A stretch of 64,000 bases of DNA from Curtobacterium ammoniigenes NBRC 101786 (GCF_001571045.1 NZ_BCSV01000005.1:62001-126000), one strand, 5' to 3'; positions 24,326 through 31,408 are shown, numbered from the stretch's first letter. Made by a program: numbers and translations. The notes: a model not told the origin generated them from the letters alone.

Positions 24326-25671
24326 GCGTGCCGCATGCGGTCGTACGCGTCGAGCGCGCGCTGACGCGATGCCTTGAGGTCGACCATCGGCTCCGGTCGC
24401 TCCTCGTCCGTGGGCAACCACCGATCGATGTACCGCCGGTCCGGGTCGAACCGCTTCGCTTGCAGATCCGGGTTGAAGACCCGGAAATAGGGAGCAGCAT
24501 CGAACCCTGACCCGGCGACCCACTGCCAGTTCGCGGGATTGTTCGCCGGGTCCGCATCGACGAGGGTGTCCCAGAACCACTGCTCGCCGACGCGCCAGTC
24601 GACGAGCAGGTTCTTGACGAGGAAGCTCGCCGCGGCGAGCCGAACCCGGTTGTGCATGATCCCGGTCGCCCACAGCTCGCGCATTCCGGCGTCGACGAGA
24701 TCGAACCCGGTCCGCCCAGACCGCCACCGCTGTACGACATCGTCGTCTGGCTCGCGCCACGGGAACCGATCGAACTCGGCCCGCACGTTGCGGGTCGCGA
24801 GATCGTCGACGTGGAAGTACTCGTGCCAGTTGAACTCCCGCCACGTGAGCTGCCGCAGGAACGACGCACGGTGCGCTGCGGACGCGTGCCGCGCCTCCTG
24901 GACGAGGTGCCAGATCTGGAACGGACTGATCTCCCCCCAGCGCAGGTGCGGCGAGATGGCGCTCGTCGCCGACCGCGCCGGCTCGTCGCGGTGGTCGTAG
25001 TCGTCGAGACCGTTGTCGAGGAACCGGTGGAATCGTCGGTGCGCACCGAGTTCTCCCGGCTCCCAGACCGTGCGCATCGTCGACGCCCAATCGGGACGCG
25101 TGGGATTCAGCTCCCACGAGTCGAGGTCGTCGGAGGCGATGCCGTGCGGAGGGCGCGGAATGGCTCTCGGCTTCGGGAGGGGCTCGCGGGGTGGCGTCGC
25201 GTTCCGCGCGGCATTCCAGAACGGCGTGAAGACCTTGAAGGGGTCGCCCTGGCCCGTTCGCAGTGTCCACGGCTCCCACAACAGGTTCGCCGCGAAGCTG
25301 CGGACCGTGCGGCCCTCGTCCCGGAGGCGCGTCTTGATTTCGGCGTCGATCCCGCGTTCAGCCTGGCCGTAGCGCCGATTCCAGAACACGGCTTCCGCGT
25401 CCGTCTCCTCGACGAGTTCGCCGATGATGGGCGCCGCCGGTCCACGGCGCAGAATCAGTCGGGAGTCGCGGCTGTCGAGCTCGTCCGCCAACCGTGTCAG
25501 CGACTCGTGCAACCACCAACGGCTCGCGGCGCCTGCCGGACGCACACCCGGACTGACATCGTCGAGAATCCAGACGACCGTGACCGGGCGGTCGAGCTCG
25601 ATCGCAGCGCGAAGTGCCGGATTGTCGCCCAGTCGCAGGTCTTCTCGGAGCCAGACGATCGATCCGCTCAT
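24322..25671 (-). CDS. phr: Deoxyribodipyrimidine photolyase (class I)
   Basis: Light-driven repair of cyclobutane pyrimidine dimers using FADH-. 449 residues. N-terminal antenna domain begins SIVWLREDLRLGDNPAL; FAD-binding domain has SAISPHLRWGEISPFQIW, FLRQLTWREFNWHEYF, GRTGFDLVDAGMRELWATG and MHNRVRLAAASFLVKNLL, then ANNPANWQWVAGSGFDAAPYFR split as DADPANNPANWQW and AGSGFDAAPYFRVFNP. The Trp chain residues are present. ATG 25671 overlaps the MarR stop; a GTG six bases earlier is possible. Confidence 0.95.
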   Translation of the reverse strand: MSGSIVWLREDLRLGDNPALRAAIELDRPVTVVWILDDVSPGVRPAGAASRWWLHESLTRLADELDSRDSRLILRRGPAAPIIGELVEETDAEAVFWNRRYGQAERGIDAEIKTRLRDEGRTVRSFAANLLWEPWTLRTGQGDPFKVFTPFWNAARNATPPREPLPKPRAIPRPPHGIASDDLDSWELNPTRPDWASTMRTVWEPGELGAHRRFHRFLDNGLDDYDHRDEPARSATSAISPHLRWGEISPFQIWHLVQEARHASAAHRASFLRQLTWREFNWHEYFHVDDLATRNVRAEFDRFPWREPDDDVVQRWRSGRTGFDLVDAGMRELWATGIMHNRVRLAAASFLVKNLLVDWRVGEQWFWDTLVDADPANNPANWQWVAGSGFDAAPYFRVFNPDLQAKRFDPDRRYIDRWLPTDEERPEPMVDLKASRQRALDAYDRMRHA

Positions 25672-26156
25672 CGGCACGGATCCGATTGCGGGGCCGTTGT
25701 GGACTGCCGGGTCAACGAGGCGGGGACGCCGTGGCGCAGCTTGTCGGTCAGCCGCTCGAGCGTTGCGAGCTCATCGTCAGTGAGTGCGCCTCCGACGACG
25801 TCGGCGATGGTCGCGGCGTGACGAACGGCCACCGATCGATAGAGCGAGTACCCGAGCGCGGTGAGACGGACCACGACACCGCGCGCGTCGGCGGTGTCCG
25901 GACACTTCTCCACGAGGCCGCGCGCGACGAGTCGGTCGACGAGCCGACTGACGCTCGGCTGCGTGAGGAGAAGATGTTCGGTGAGGTCGCGCATTCGCGC
26001 CCGGCGGTCCGGCTGCCGCGACAGGTTGAAGCAGACGTCGTATTCGTTGAATGACAGCTCACCCGACGGAAAGTCCGCGTTCAGCGCGCGCATGACCGTG
26101 ACCTGCGCTCGGAAGAGGGACTCCCACGCGGCGACGGCCCCGGCTTTGTCGCTCAT
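25668..26156 (-). CDS. MarR-family transcriptional regulator
   Basis: 162 residues. Winged helix: LSFNEYDVCFNLSRQPDRRA, MRDLTEHLLLTQPSVSRLVDRL, ARGLVEKCPDTADARGVVVRL (wing with D-x-R). AAAGGAG lies 6 nt before the ATG. First gene of the photolyase-serine hydrolase operon (ATGA overlap with phr). Upstream within 250 nt lie 18-bp direct repeats, a strong hairpin and a Cys-rich leaderless micro-ORF. MarR proteins usually autoregulate and respond to small phenolics or redox signals. Confidence 0.92.
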   Translation of the reverse strand: MSDKAGAVAAWESLFRAQVTVMRALNADFPSGELSFNEYDVCFNLSRQPDRRARMRDLTEHLLLTQPSVSRLVDRLVARGLVEKCPDTADARGVVVRLTALGYSLYRSVAVRHAATIADVVGGALTDDELATLERLTDKLRHGVPASLTRQSTTAPQSDPCR

Positions 26157-26195
26157 GAGCCGCTCCTTTCGCTGGAGTTCCCCACCCTATCCGCG

Positions 26196-26266
26196 CGAAC
26201 GCTCGGTGCGCCGCGACAGCAGGCGCACTGTGCTGACAGGCTGGCGCCCGAACGCTCGGTGCGCCG
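26196..26266. repeat. 18-bp direct repeat in the MarR operon leader
   Basis: CGAACGCTCGGTGCGCCG at 26196-26213 and again at 26249-26266, identical, start-to-start 53 bp, each followed by [CT]GAC. Five DNA turns apart, consistent with two protein-binding sites on one face, perhaps for MarR. Confidence 0.6.
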
Positions 26267-26296
26267 TGACGTCGGGCTCGCGTGCCGGGACGCAAT

Positions 26297-26329
26297 GAGG
26301 GCCGGCCACCGAGGTGGTGGCCGACCCTC
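26297..26329 (-). terminator. Strong hairpin between micro-ORF and MarR gene
   Basis: 14-bp arms GAGGGCCGGCCACC (26297-26310) and GGTGGCCGACCCTC (26316-26329), one mismatch, 5-nt loop. On the minus strand it lies 28 nt after the Cys-rich micro-ORF stop, a position suited to attenuation of the MarR operon, or to ending the winged-helix transcript. Confidence 0.65.
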
Positions 26330-26356
26330 TCCCTTTGCACCAAGAGTTTCCTGCAA

Positions 26357-26398
26357 TCACATTCCACAGCCTCCGCCACAGCAAAACGGCGACTGCAC
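26357..26398 (-). CDS. Leaderless Cys/Gly-rich 13-residue micro-ORF
   Basis: GTG 26398 reads M-Q-S-P-F-C-C-G-G-G-C-G-M then TGA 26357-26359. TATATT (26405-26410, minus) ends exactly 6 nt before the GTG, the spacing seen at many leaderless genes here, and the box stands out in otherwise GC-rich DNA. Three of 13 codons are Cys, two adjacent. A strong hairpin follows 28 nt after the stop, then the MarR-phr operon. Leaderless polycysteine upstream ORFs act as cysteine-responsive attenuators in mycobacteria, and Cys-rich upstream ORFs can sense copper; either role would be inference. Region 26399-26483 otherwise holds only this promoter. Confidence 0.55.
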   Translation of the reverse strand: MQSPFCCGGGCGM

Positions 26399-26483
26399 GA
26401 TGAGAATATAACGACTCGGTAACGGACGGGAGGCCCGGGCTGCTCTTTTTCGCTGCGAGTTCGCTATGAGGCCCACGGAACGA

Positions 26484-27296
26484 TCAGAAGACGTCGGGCG
26501 AGGGGGTCGAGGAGTACCGGACAGCCACATCCGCATGCCGGTCGAACCGATAACCGACACCGCGGACCGTGCGGACGATCTCCTCGAACGCGCCGAGCTT
26601 CGCACGGAGCCGTCGCACGTGCACGTCGATGGTTCGCTCGTTCGGCGGCTCTTCCTCGCCGTCCGACCAGAGGCCCTCGATGATGGCCTGGCGGTCGACG
26701 GTCCGTCCCTCGCGGAGCACGAGGAACTGCAGGAGCTCGAATTCCTTGTACGTCAGGGTCGCAACGTGCCCGTCGAGGGTCACACGCTTGCGCGAGATGT
26801 CGATCACCACGCCGGTCTCTTCCGGCTCCGGCTTCTCCGCTTCCCGGCGCGCCGCGACCGCCGACCGGTCCTGCAGTGCGAGCCGAACAACGTCGACGTC
26901 GCGACCGCCCGAGCCCTCCGCGGCGACGGCTACGGCTGCGTACGTCTCGGCCGAGGGCGCGAGTGTTCCGAGCAGGGCCTTGAGCTGCTCCACGATCGCC
27001 GCGAGCGACGTTCCCGCCGCCTCCGCCTTCGCCTCGTCGATGCCGACGTACAGTGCGAACCCGCGAGCCTCGGTGCCTTCGGGGAGCGTTCGATTCCGGG
27101 GCCGCTGGGCGCCAGGGACGCTCCTGGGCTGGGGGCCGACGGTAGCGGGCTGGGGGCCGCCGACGATCGGACTGACGGGCACCGTGGTGTCAGCGGGACG
27201 CGGCCGGATGGGGGATCGCGAGGTGGTGTCCGGGGATCCGGGCTGAGGGACGGGGGAGTGAGTGCGGCTGCGCGGCTGATCGAGCGTGAGCGACAT
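26484..27296 (-). CDS. OmpR/PhoB-type winged-helix regulator without receiver domain
   Basis: 270 residues from MSLTLDQPRSR (GGAAG upstream; ATG 27320 is an alternative). The first 80 residues are Pro/Arg-rich and disordered. A middle segment (YVGIDEAKAEAAGTSLAAI, LKALLGTLAP) is not a CheY receiver: no Asp triad. The C-terminal 100 residues are a Trans_Reg_C winged helix: ISRKRVTLDGHVATLTYKEFELLQ (in parts RVTLDGHVATLTYKEFELL, LVLREGRTVDRQAI, NERTIDVHVRRLRAKLG, IVRTVRGVGYRF). So it is a DNA-binding protein not controlled by ordinary phosphotransfer. It has a long upstream region with its own micro-ORF, promoter and minisatellite. Confidence 0.88.
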   Translation of the reverse strand: MSLTLDQPRSRTHSPVPQPGSPDTTSRSPIRPRPADTTVPVSPIVGGPQPATVGPQPRSVPGAQRPRNRTLPEGTEARGFALYVGIDEAKAEAAGTSLAAIVEQLKALLGTLAPSAETYAAVAVAAEGSGGRDVDVVRLALQDRSAVAARREAEKPEPEETGVVIDISRKRVTLDGHVATLTYKEFELLQFLVLREGRTVDRQAIIEGLWSDGEEEPPNERTIDVHVRRLRAKLGAFEEIVRTVRGVGYRFDRHADVAVRYSSTPSPDVF

Positions 27297-27399
27297 GGGG
27301 TTCTTCCGGGAATGCGGCATTGGTGTGCCGAAGCGTCGAATGCGTCAACCTCGTCACGACCTACTCGTCGGGCGAGGGAGTGCGGCTGCCGACGCGCGC

Positions 27400-27413
27400 C
27401 GTCACGAGTGACG
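27400..27413. promoter_or_regulatory. Operator-like inverted repeat upstream of the winged-helix gene
   Basis: CGTCAC-GA-GTGACG, perfect 6-bp arms with a 2-bp centre, about 105 bp before the regulator start. Could be an autoregulatory site. Confidence 0.4.
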
Positions 27414-27489
27414 AACGCGGGGCATCCGAGGGATCACGCGCGCGCGGCGGGGGTGGTACCGCGGGGGATCCGGCTGGAACGGGCGCCGA

Positions 27490-27591
27490 TCAGGCACACA
27501 TTCGACAACGCATGACCGAAATCGCCGGCATCATCATGCCGGTCGTCCTCAGCGCCTCGATGAGGGTGTGAGAGGACACGGATGCAGTCAT
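27490..27591 (-). CDS. Leaderless 33-residue micro-ORF
   Basis: ATG 27591 reads MTASVSSHTLIEALRTTGMM then MPAISVMRCRMCA to TGA 27490-27492. The -10 box CATACT (27599-27604, minus) ends 7 nt before the ATG, and TTGACA lies 18 nt further upstream, so the strongest promoter in the region feeds directly into this ORF. The C-terminus has two Cys and two Arg codons just before the stop, as in regulatory leader peptides. It ends 193 nt before the winged-helix gene. Could be a leader peptide or a free small protein. Confidence 0.5.
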   Translation of the reverse strand: MTASVSSHTLIEALRTTGMMMPAISVMRCRMCA

Positions 27592-27598
27592 AGCGACG

Positions 27599-27628
27599 AG
27601 TATGTTCGGTATACCAAGGCGCTGTCAA
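27599..27628 (-). promoter_or_regulatory. Near-consensus sigma-70-type promoter
   Basis: On the minus strand TTGACA (27623-27628) and CATACT (27599-27604) are separated by 18 nt, with a GGTATACC palindrome in the spacer. It points towards the 33-residue micro-ORF and the winged-helix gene. The minisatellite begins 14 bp upstream of the -35 box. Confidence 0.7.
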
Positions 27629-27642
27629 CCGTCCGGGCGGAC

Positions 27643-27819
27643 GGCACGAGCCAGGCCGCCGACCGATCCCACGGAGGCACGAGCCAGGCCGCCGACCGAT
27701 CCCACGGAGGCACGAGCCAGGCCGCCGACCGACCGCACGGAGGCACGAGCCAGGCGGCCGACCGATCGCACGGAGGCACGCGCCAGGCGGCCGACCGATC
27801 GCACGGAGGCACGCGCCAG
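27643..27819. repeat. 33-bp tandem repeat (minisatellite), five copies plus part of a sixth
   Basis: Unit GGCACGAGCCAGGCCGCCGA-CCGATCCCACGGA starts at 27643, 27676, 27709, 27742 and 27775, with a partial copy at 27808-27819. Copies 1 and 2 are identical and later ones drift by a few bases in order, as expected from stepwise duplication. No spacers, so not CRISPR. A plus-strand frame would read G-T-S-Q-A-A-D-R-S-H-G repeats but has no supporting start signal. Confidence 0.9.
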
Positions 27820-27825
27820 AACTGA

Positions 27826-27871
27826 CGGCTTCAGACAGCGAGCCCGTACGGCTTCAGACGGCGAGCCCGTA
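27826..27871. repeat. 23-bp duplication of the upp 3' end
   Basis: CGGCTTCAGAC-[AG]-GCGAGCCCGTA occurs at 27826-27848 and 27849-27871 back to back. The right copy contains the last codons and stop of upp (Y-G-L-A-V-stop on the minus strand); the left copy is a relic just downstream. It abuts the minisatellite, marking the spot as slippage-prone. Confidence 0.85.
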
Positions 27872-28489
27872 TAGCCGATCGCCCGCATCGCCGAGGCCAG
27901 GGACGATGTAGCCCTGCTCATTGAGACGCTCGTCCAACGCGCCGAGCACGATCGTCACGTCGCGCTCACCGACCGCGGCTTCGACCGCGGACAGTCCTTC
28001 GGGTGCCGCGAGGATGCAGACGCAGGTCACGTCGACCGCACCGCGGTCGAAGAGGAACTCGATCGCGGCCGCGAGTGTGCCGCCGGTCGCGAGCATCGGG
28101 TCGAGCACGAAGCACTGCCGATTGGACAGGTCGTCAGGCAGTCGCTCCGCGTAGGTCTGCGGCTGCAGCGTGTCCTCGTTCCTGGCCATGCCGAGGAACC
28201 CGACCTCCGCGGTCGGGACCAGCTTGACCATGCCTTCCAGCATGCCGAGACCGGCGCGGAGGATCGGAACGACGAGCGGTCGCGGCTTGGCGATCGCGAC
28301 GCCGACCGTGTTGGCGACAGGGGTCTCGATGGCGGTCGCGGTGACGCGCACATTGCGCGTCGCCTCGTACGCGAGGAGCGTCACGAGTTCTTCGGTCAGA
28401 GCCCGGAACGTCGGCGATGGGGTGGTCCGGTCGCGGAGCACCGAGAGCTTGTGCGTGACGAGCGGGTGGTCGGCGACATGGACTCGCAT
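27854..28489 (-). CDS. upp: Uracil phosphoribosyltransferase
   Basis: Salvages uracil to UMP using PRPP. 211 residues from [20 protein letters not shown]. Hallmarks: [52 protein letters not shown] (PRPP loop with the small-residue TGGT), and C-terminal [21 protein letters not shown] (28497-28502, minus) ends 7 nt before the ATG, predicting a leaderless mRNA. Divergent from tadA, with which it shares a 52-bp intergenic region. Confidence 0.96.
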   Translation of the reverse strand: MRVHVADHPLVTHKLSVLRDRTTPSPTFRALTEELVTLLAYEATRNVRVTATAIETPVANTVGVAIAKPRPLVVPILRAGLGMLEGMVKLVPTAEVGFLGMARNEDTLQPQTYAERLPDDLSNRQCFVLDPMLATGGTLAAAIEFLFDRGAVDVTCVCILAAPEGLSAVEAAVGERDVTIVLGALDERLNEQGYIVPGLGDAGDRLYGLAV

Positions 28490-28541
28490 AGGCTCAACGG
28501 TACAGGTCCCCGTGCCCCGGCGGGGGCGGTCAGGAGTGGCT

Positions 28542-29009
28542 GTGGAGACCCCTGCTGGGCGAGTGTTCGTCGCGCCGATGCAGGCCGCGCTCGAGCTCGC
28601 GCGCGCGTGCGATGACTCGAGCGATGTGCCGGTCGGGGCCGTCGTGCTCGACCCGTCGGGTGCGGTCGTGGGCAGCGGCCGAAACGAGCGGGAGGCGCGG
28701 CGTGACCCGGTCGCGCACGCCGAGATCCTGGCGCTCCAGGCCGCCGCATCAGCGCTCGGCGACTGGCATCTCGATGGGTGCACGCTCGTCGTCACACTTG
28801 AGCCGTGTCCGATGTGCGCGGGAGCGATTCTCGCTGCGCGGGTCCGGCGGGTCGTGTTCGGGGCGTGGGATCCGAAGGCGGGAGCGGCGGGAAGCGTCTA
28901 CGACATCCTCCGCGACCGGCGGCTTCCGCATCGAGCGGAGGTGATTCCCGGAGTCCTCGAGGCGGCGTCGATCGCCCTCCTCGATGGATTCTTCGCGGAG
29001 CGTCGATAG
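28542..29009 (+). CDS. tadA: tRNA-specific adenosine deaminase
   Basis: Converts A34 to inosine in tRNA-Arg(ACG). 155 residues from GTG 28542, which has AGGAG (28532-28536) 5 nt upstream. Zinc site: H-A-E in [12 protein letters not shown] and the [10 protein letters not shown] pair. [21 protein letters not shown] is the family's conserved segment. Next to upp as in many actinobacteria. Confidence 0.94.
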   Translation: METPAGRVFVAPMQAALELARACDDSSDVPVGAVVLDPSGAVVGSGRNEREARRDPVAHAEILALQAAASALGDWHLDGCTLVVTLEPCPMCAGAILAARVRRVVFGAWDPKAGAAGSVYDILRDRRLPHRAEVIPGVLEAASIALLDGFFAERR

Positions 29010-29060
29010 GTCCGAGCCACCCCGCGCGTCCGCGCCCACTCGGGACGACCGTCCGACGGC

Positions 29061-29438
29061 TCAGTTCCAGAAGACGGCGATGATCACATTCACGATGGCG
29101 AGCGCGCCGGCCGAGTGGAAGAAGGGGAGCGCAGCCTTCTCCGACGCGGTGCCTGCGTCCGCACGCTTCTGGCGTGCGCGAGCGACGTACGCGAGCACGA
29201 GCGCGATCACGGCGATGACGAGCTTGACTCCGAGCTTCGCGTGATTCGCGCCTCCGTGCTGCGTCGCGTCGATGATGCCCATCATGATCAGGCCGGTCAC
29301 GAGCTGCGTGATCAGGCCGGCGATGATCCAGAACGTGTCGAAGCCGCCCTTGCGTCGGACTTGGAAGAGGAACGATCCGATGACGGCAGCGAGGCCGATG
29401 AAGTGGATGACAAGGAAGACCGACAGAAGCACCGACAT
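29061..29438 (-). CDS. Four-helix membrane protein, unknown function
   Basis: 125 residues from MSVLLSVFLVIHFIGLAAVI. Four hydrophobic segments: the N-terminal one, FWIIAGLITQLVTGLIMMGI, KLVIAVIALVLAYVA, and the C-terminal IVNVIIAVFW. The N-terminal HFIGLA and the HAKLGVKL segment recall small respiratory or haem-linked membrane proteins, but I cannot assign it. AGGA lies 7 nt before the ATG and CAGGAT 6 nt before, so either initiation mode is possible. The frame upstream to 30434 is an antisense shadow of proC. The gene is divergent from proC. Confidence 0.85.
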   Translation of the reverse strand: MSVLLSVFLVIHFIGLAAVIGSFLFQVRRKGGFDTFWIIAGLITQLVTGLIMMGIIDATQHGGANHAKLGVKLVIAVIALVLAYVARARQKRADAGTASEKAALPFFHSAGALAIVNVIIAVFWN

Positions 29439-29556
29439 GCGTCCATCCTGGCAGGCTCTGGCACGCACGCCGTGCCCTGGTGAACGGAACTGGCCGCGGA
29501 TCCGCACAGCTGAGCGCGCAGGCAAGTCGACGTGCGGGGCCCGGTAGCCTTTCGGG

Positions 29557-30408
29557 ATGACCGACGACGCGATGAACGGTGCGTTCGCGCGCACCGCGTT
29601 CCTCGGCACCGGCTCCATGTCCGGTGCGATCCTCCGTGGCCTGCTTGCGGCAGGGGCACCGGCAGATCGCTTCCGCGCGACCACACGGACCGCCGCTTCA
29701 GCCGAGCGTCTCCGCGCCCTCGGCGTCGATGCGAGCGCCGTCGAAAACGATGCCGACGCGAATCGCGCGGCCGTACAGGGTGCCCGGCTGGTCGTCCTCG
29801 GTGTGAAGCCGTTCGCCGTGGCCGACCTTCTTCGCGAGATCGCTGACGCGCTCGAGCCGAATGCGATCGTCGTCAGTGTCGCGGTCGGTATTCGATCCGC
29901 CACGATGGAAGCGCTCTTGCCCCCGTCGATCAGGGTCGTCCGGGCACTGCCGAACACGCCGGTCGCTGTCGGACGCGGAGTGACCGGCCTCAGCGCCGGT
30001 GCACGAGCCGACCCCGCCGCCGTCGATGAGGCAGCAGCACTGTTCTCCGCCTCCGGAAGCGTGGTGCGGGTCGAAGAGCCGCGTCTCGATGCCCTCAGCG
30101 CGGTGTCCGGGTCGGGCCCCGCGTACGTGTTCCTGCTCATCGAGCAGTGGGAACGCGCTGCCGTGTCGCTCGGATTCACGCCGGCGGAGGCTGCGGTCCT
30201 GGTGCAGGGCACGGTTCGAGGGGCGATGGAACTGCTCGCGGCGACGGAGTCGCCGGATCCCGCTGCGTTGCGCAGGGCGGTCACCAGTCCGCGTGGGACC
30301 ACCGAACGGGCCATCGCCGTCCTTGAGACCGCGGACCTTGAATCGCTGCTCGTTCGCGCTTCGGAGGCTGCGATCGCCCGCGCGGTCGAGTTGGCGGAGT
30401 CGAACTGA
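29557..30408 (+). CDS. proC: Pyrroline-5-carboxylate reductase
   Basis: Last step of proline synthesis, NAD(P)H-dependent. 283 residues. N-terminal Rossmann motif FLGTGSMSGAILRGLLAAG, then LVVLGVKPFAVADLL, VSVAVGI, VVRALPNTPVAVGRGVTGL and the C-terminal signature region LDALSAVSGSGPAYVFLLIE plus VTSPRGTTERAIAVLE. TAGCCT (29545-29550) ends 6 nt before the ATG: leaderless. Confidence 0.96.
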   Translation: MTDDAMNGAFARTAFLGTGSMSGAILRGLLAAGAPADRFRATTRTAASAERLRALGVDASAVENDADANRAAVQGARLVVLGVKPFAVADLLREIADALEPNAIVVSVAVGIRSATMEALLPPSIRVVRALPNTPVAVGRGVTGLSAGARADPAAVDEAAALFSASGSVVRVEEPRLDALSAVSGSGPAYVFLLIEQWERAAVSLGFTPAEAAVLVQGTVRGAMELLAATESPDPAALRRAVTSPRGTTERAIAVLETADLESLLVRASEAAIARAVELAESN

Positions 30409-30446
30409 TCATGCCGCCTCGGGCGCCGCGTCACTAGCCTGTGCTC

Positions 30447-30962
30447 ATGGCCGACATCTTCAGCGTCATCGCCGACCCGACGCGGCGGTCGCTGCTCGCG
30501 GTGCTGCTCGAGTCATACGACTCCGACGTCACCGGCGGCGAACTCAGCGTGGGCCAGATCGTCGCACGGCTCGGCATCAGCCAGCCGACGGTGTCCAAGC
30601 ACCTGCGTGTGCTGCGGGAGGCCGAGCTCGTTTCGACCCGCGAGGAGGGGCAGCACCGCTACTACCGCCTCGACCCGGAGCCGCTCGTCGCACTCGAGGA
30701 ATGGATTGCGCCATTCACGAGTGCCGTGGACGCCGACGGTGCGCCGGCGACGACCGCGTGGACGCCGGATGGACAGCCCGTGTCGATTCGACGTGCCGCT
30801 CAGACCGGGAGAACGACCCTCGAGGTCGGTGCGGAATTGGGCCGCGTCATGGCCGAGGCGTCCTACCGCGCCACGGCCGCGTTCTCGGGAGCACAGCACG
30901 GTTGGGAGCGCGTCGTCCAGCCGGTGCGACGGCGGCTCGGCAAGCGTGCAGACGAGGACTGA
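30447..30962 (+). CDS. ArsR-family transcriptional regulator
   Basis: 171 residues from ATG 30447; TAGCCT (30435-30440) ends 6 nt before, which excludes the in-frame GTG at 30441. HTH: IFSVIADPTRRSLLAVLLE, LSVGQIVARLGISQPTVSKHLRVLREAEL (as LGISQPTVSKHLRVL), RYYRLDPEPL. No metal-binding cysteines. The C-terminal 80 residues extend beyond the minimal ArsR domain and are of unknown function. No adjacent target gene is obvious. Confidence 0.9.
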   Translation: MADIFSVIADPTRRSLLAVLLESYDSDVTGGELSVGQIVARLGISQPTVSKHLRVLREAELVSTREEGQHRYYRLDPEPLVALEEWIAPFTSAVDADGAPATTAWTPDGQPVSIRRAAQTGRTTLEVGAELGRVMAEASYRATAAFSGAQHGWERVVQPVRRRLGKRADED

Positions 30963-30999
30963 TCACCTACTAGACAGCCGGACTCACGCGCCCCTACAG

Positions 31000-31027
31000 T
31001 TGCCAGAGACCACTCAGGTCACATACT
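31000..31027 (+). promoter_or_regulatory. Candidate bldC promoter
   Basis: TTGCCA (31000-31005) and CATACT (31022-31027) with 16-nt spacing, about 60 nt before the bldC ATG. A CTCAG/CTGAG inverted repeat overlaps the -10 box. Confidence 0.5.
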
Positions 31028-31086
31028 GAGCGTGCACAGCCGTGGCGTCCACAATCGCTGTCACCCGAGCTACCCGAAAGCGAACA

Positions 31087-31281
31087 ATGAGCGCCAATTT
31101 CGACGACGTGCGATTTCTCACCGTCGCTGAGGTCGCCGAGATGATGCGTGTCTCGAAGATGACCGTCTACCGCATGGTTCACGCGGGGGAGCTCCCCGCG
31201 ATCAGGTTCGGGCGGTCGTTCCGCGTTCCCGAATCCGCGGTCGCGGAAGTGCTCCGCACCGGAATCGCGGACGCCGGCTGA
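31087..31281 (+). CDS. bldC: BldC-like MerR-superfamily HTH regulator
   Basis: 64 residues, just one winged-helix domain: RFLTVAEVAEMMRVSKMTVY then RMVHAGELPAIRFGRSFRVP. This is the BldC pattern: MerR-type HTH with neither effector domain nor dimerisation coil, binding direct repeats cooperatively. In Streptomyces BldC controls development; in other actinobacteria its role is open. ATG 31087 is preferred to the in-frame GTG at 31042. The downstream neighbour is the bS22 mini-gene. Confidence 0.9.
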   Translation: MSANFDDVRFLTVAEVAEMMRVSKMTVYRMVHAGELPAIRFGRSFRVPESAVAEVLRTGIADAG

Positions 31282-31309
31282 GCGGCACCCCGCTCTGCCC
31301 AGCATCCCG

Positions 31310-31339
31310 TTCGACATCGCTCCGGTGAGTCGGTAAGCT
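31310..31339 (+). promoter_or_regulatory. Candidate promoter of the bS22 mini-gene
   Basis: TTCGAC (31310-31315) and TAAGCT (31334-31339), 18-nt spacing (or TCGACA with 17), about 65 nt before the start codon. Confidence 0.5.
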
Positions 31340-31408
31340 CGGGAAGGTTGTTTTTCCGCGGTCCCCCCCGACCGGCGGTTTCCGCAACATGTCGTCAGTG
31401 AGGTCCGT

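Larger units (their letters stand above)
27297..27853. other. 557-bp region between upp and the winged-helix gene
   Basis: Holds no full-size gene. From upp towards the regulator: duplicated 3' end of upp, five-copy 33-bp minisatellite, a near-consensus minus-strand promoter, a 33-residue leaderless micro-ORF with a small hairpin inside (27525-27542), and a palindrome (27400-27413) before the regulator start. All frames across the minisatellite stay open because 33 is divisible by three, so open frames there are not evidence of a gene. Confidence 0.7.

Noticed and set aside
22802-25279. 825-residue fusion of photolyase-antisense-frame and serine hydrolase
   Set aside because: The first 318 codons are a shifted reading of phr; the hydrolase start ATG 24325 overlaps the phr stop.
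27643-27819. Possible CRISPR array
   Set aside because: The 33-bp units are contiguous with no unique spacers and no cas genes nearby.
27568-27825. Plus-strand ORF with G-T-S-Q-A-A-D-R-S-H-G repeats
   Set aside because: All frames stay open across a 33-bp repeat; no start signal, and it runs against a strong minus-strand promoter.
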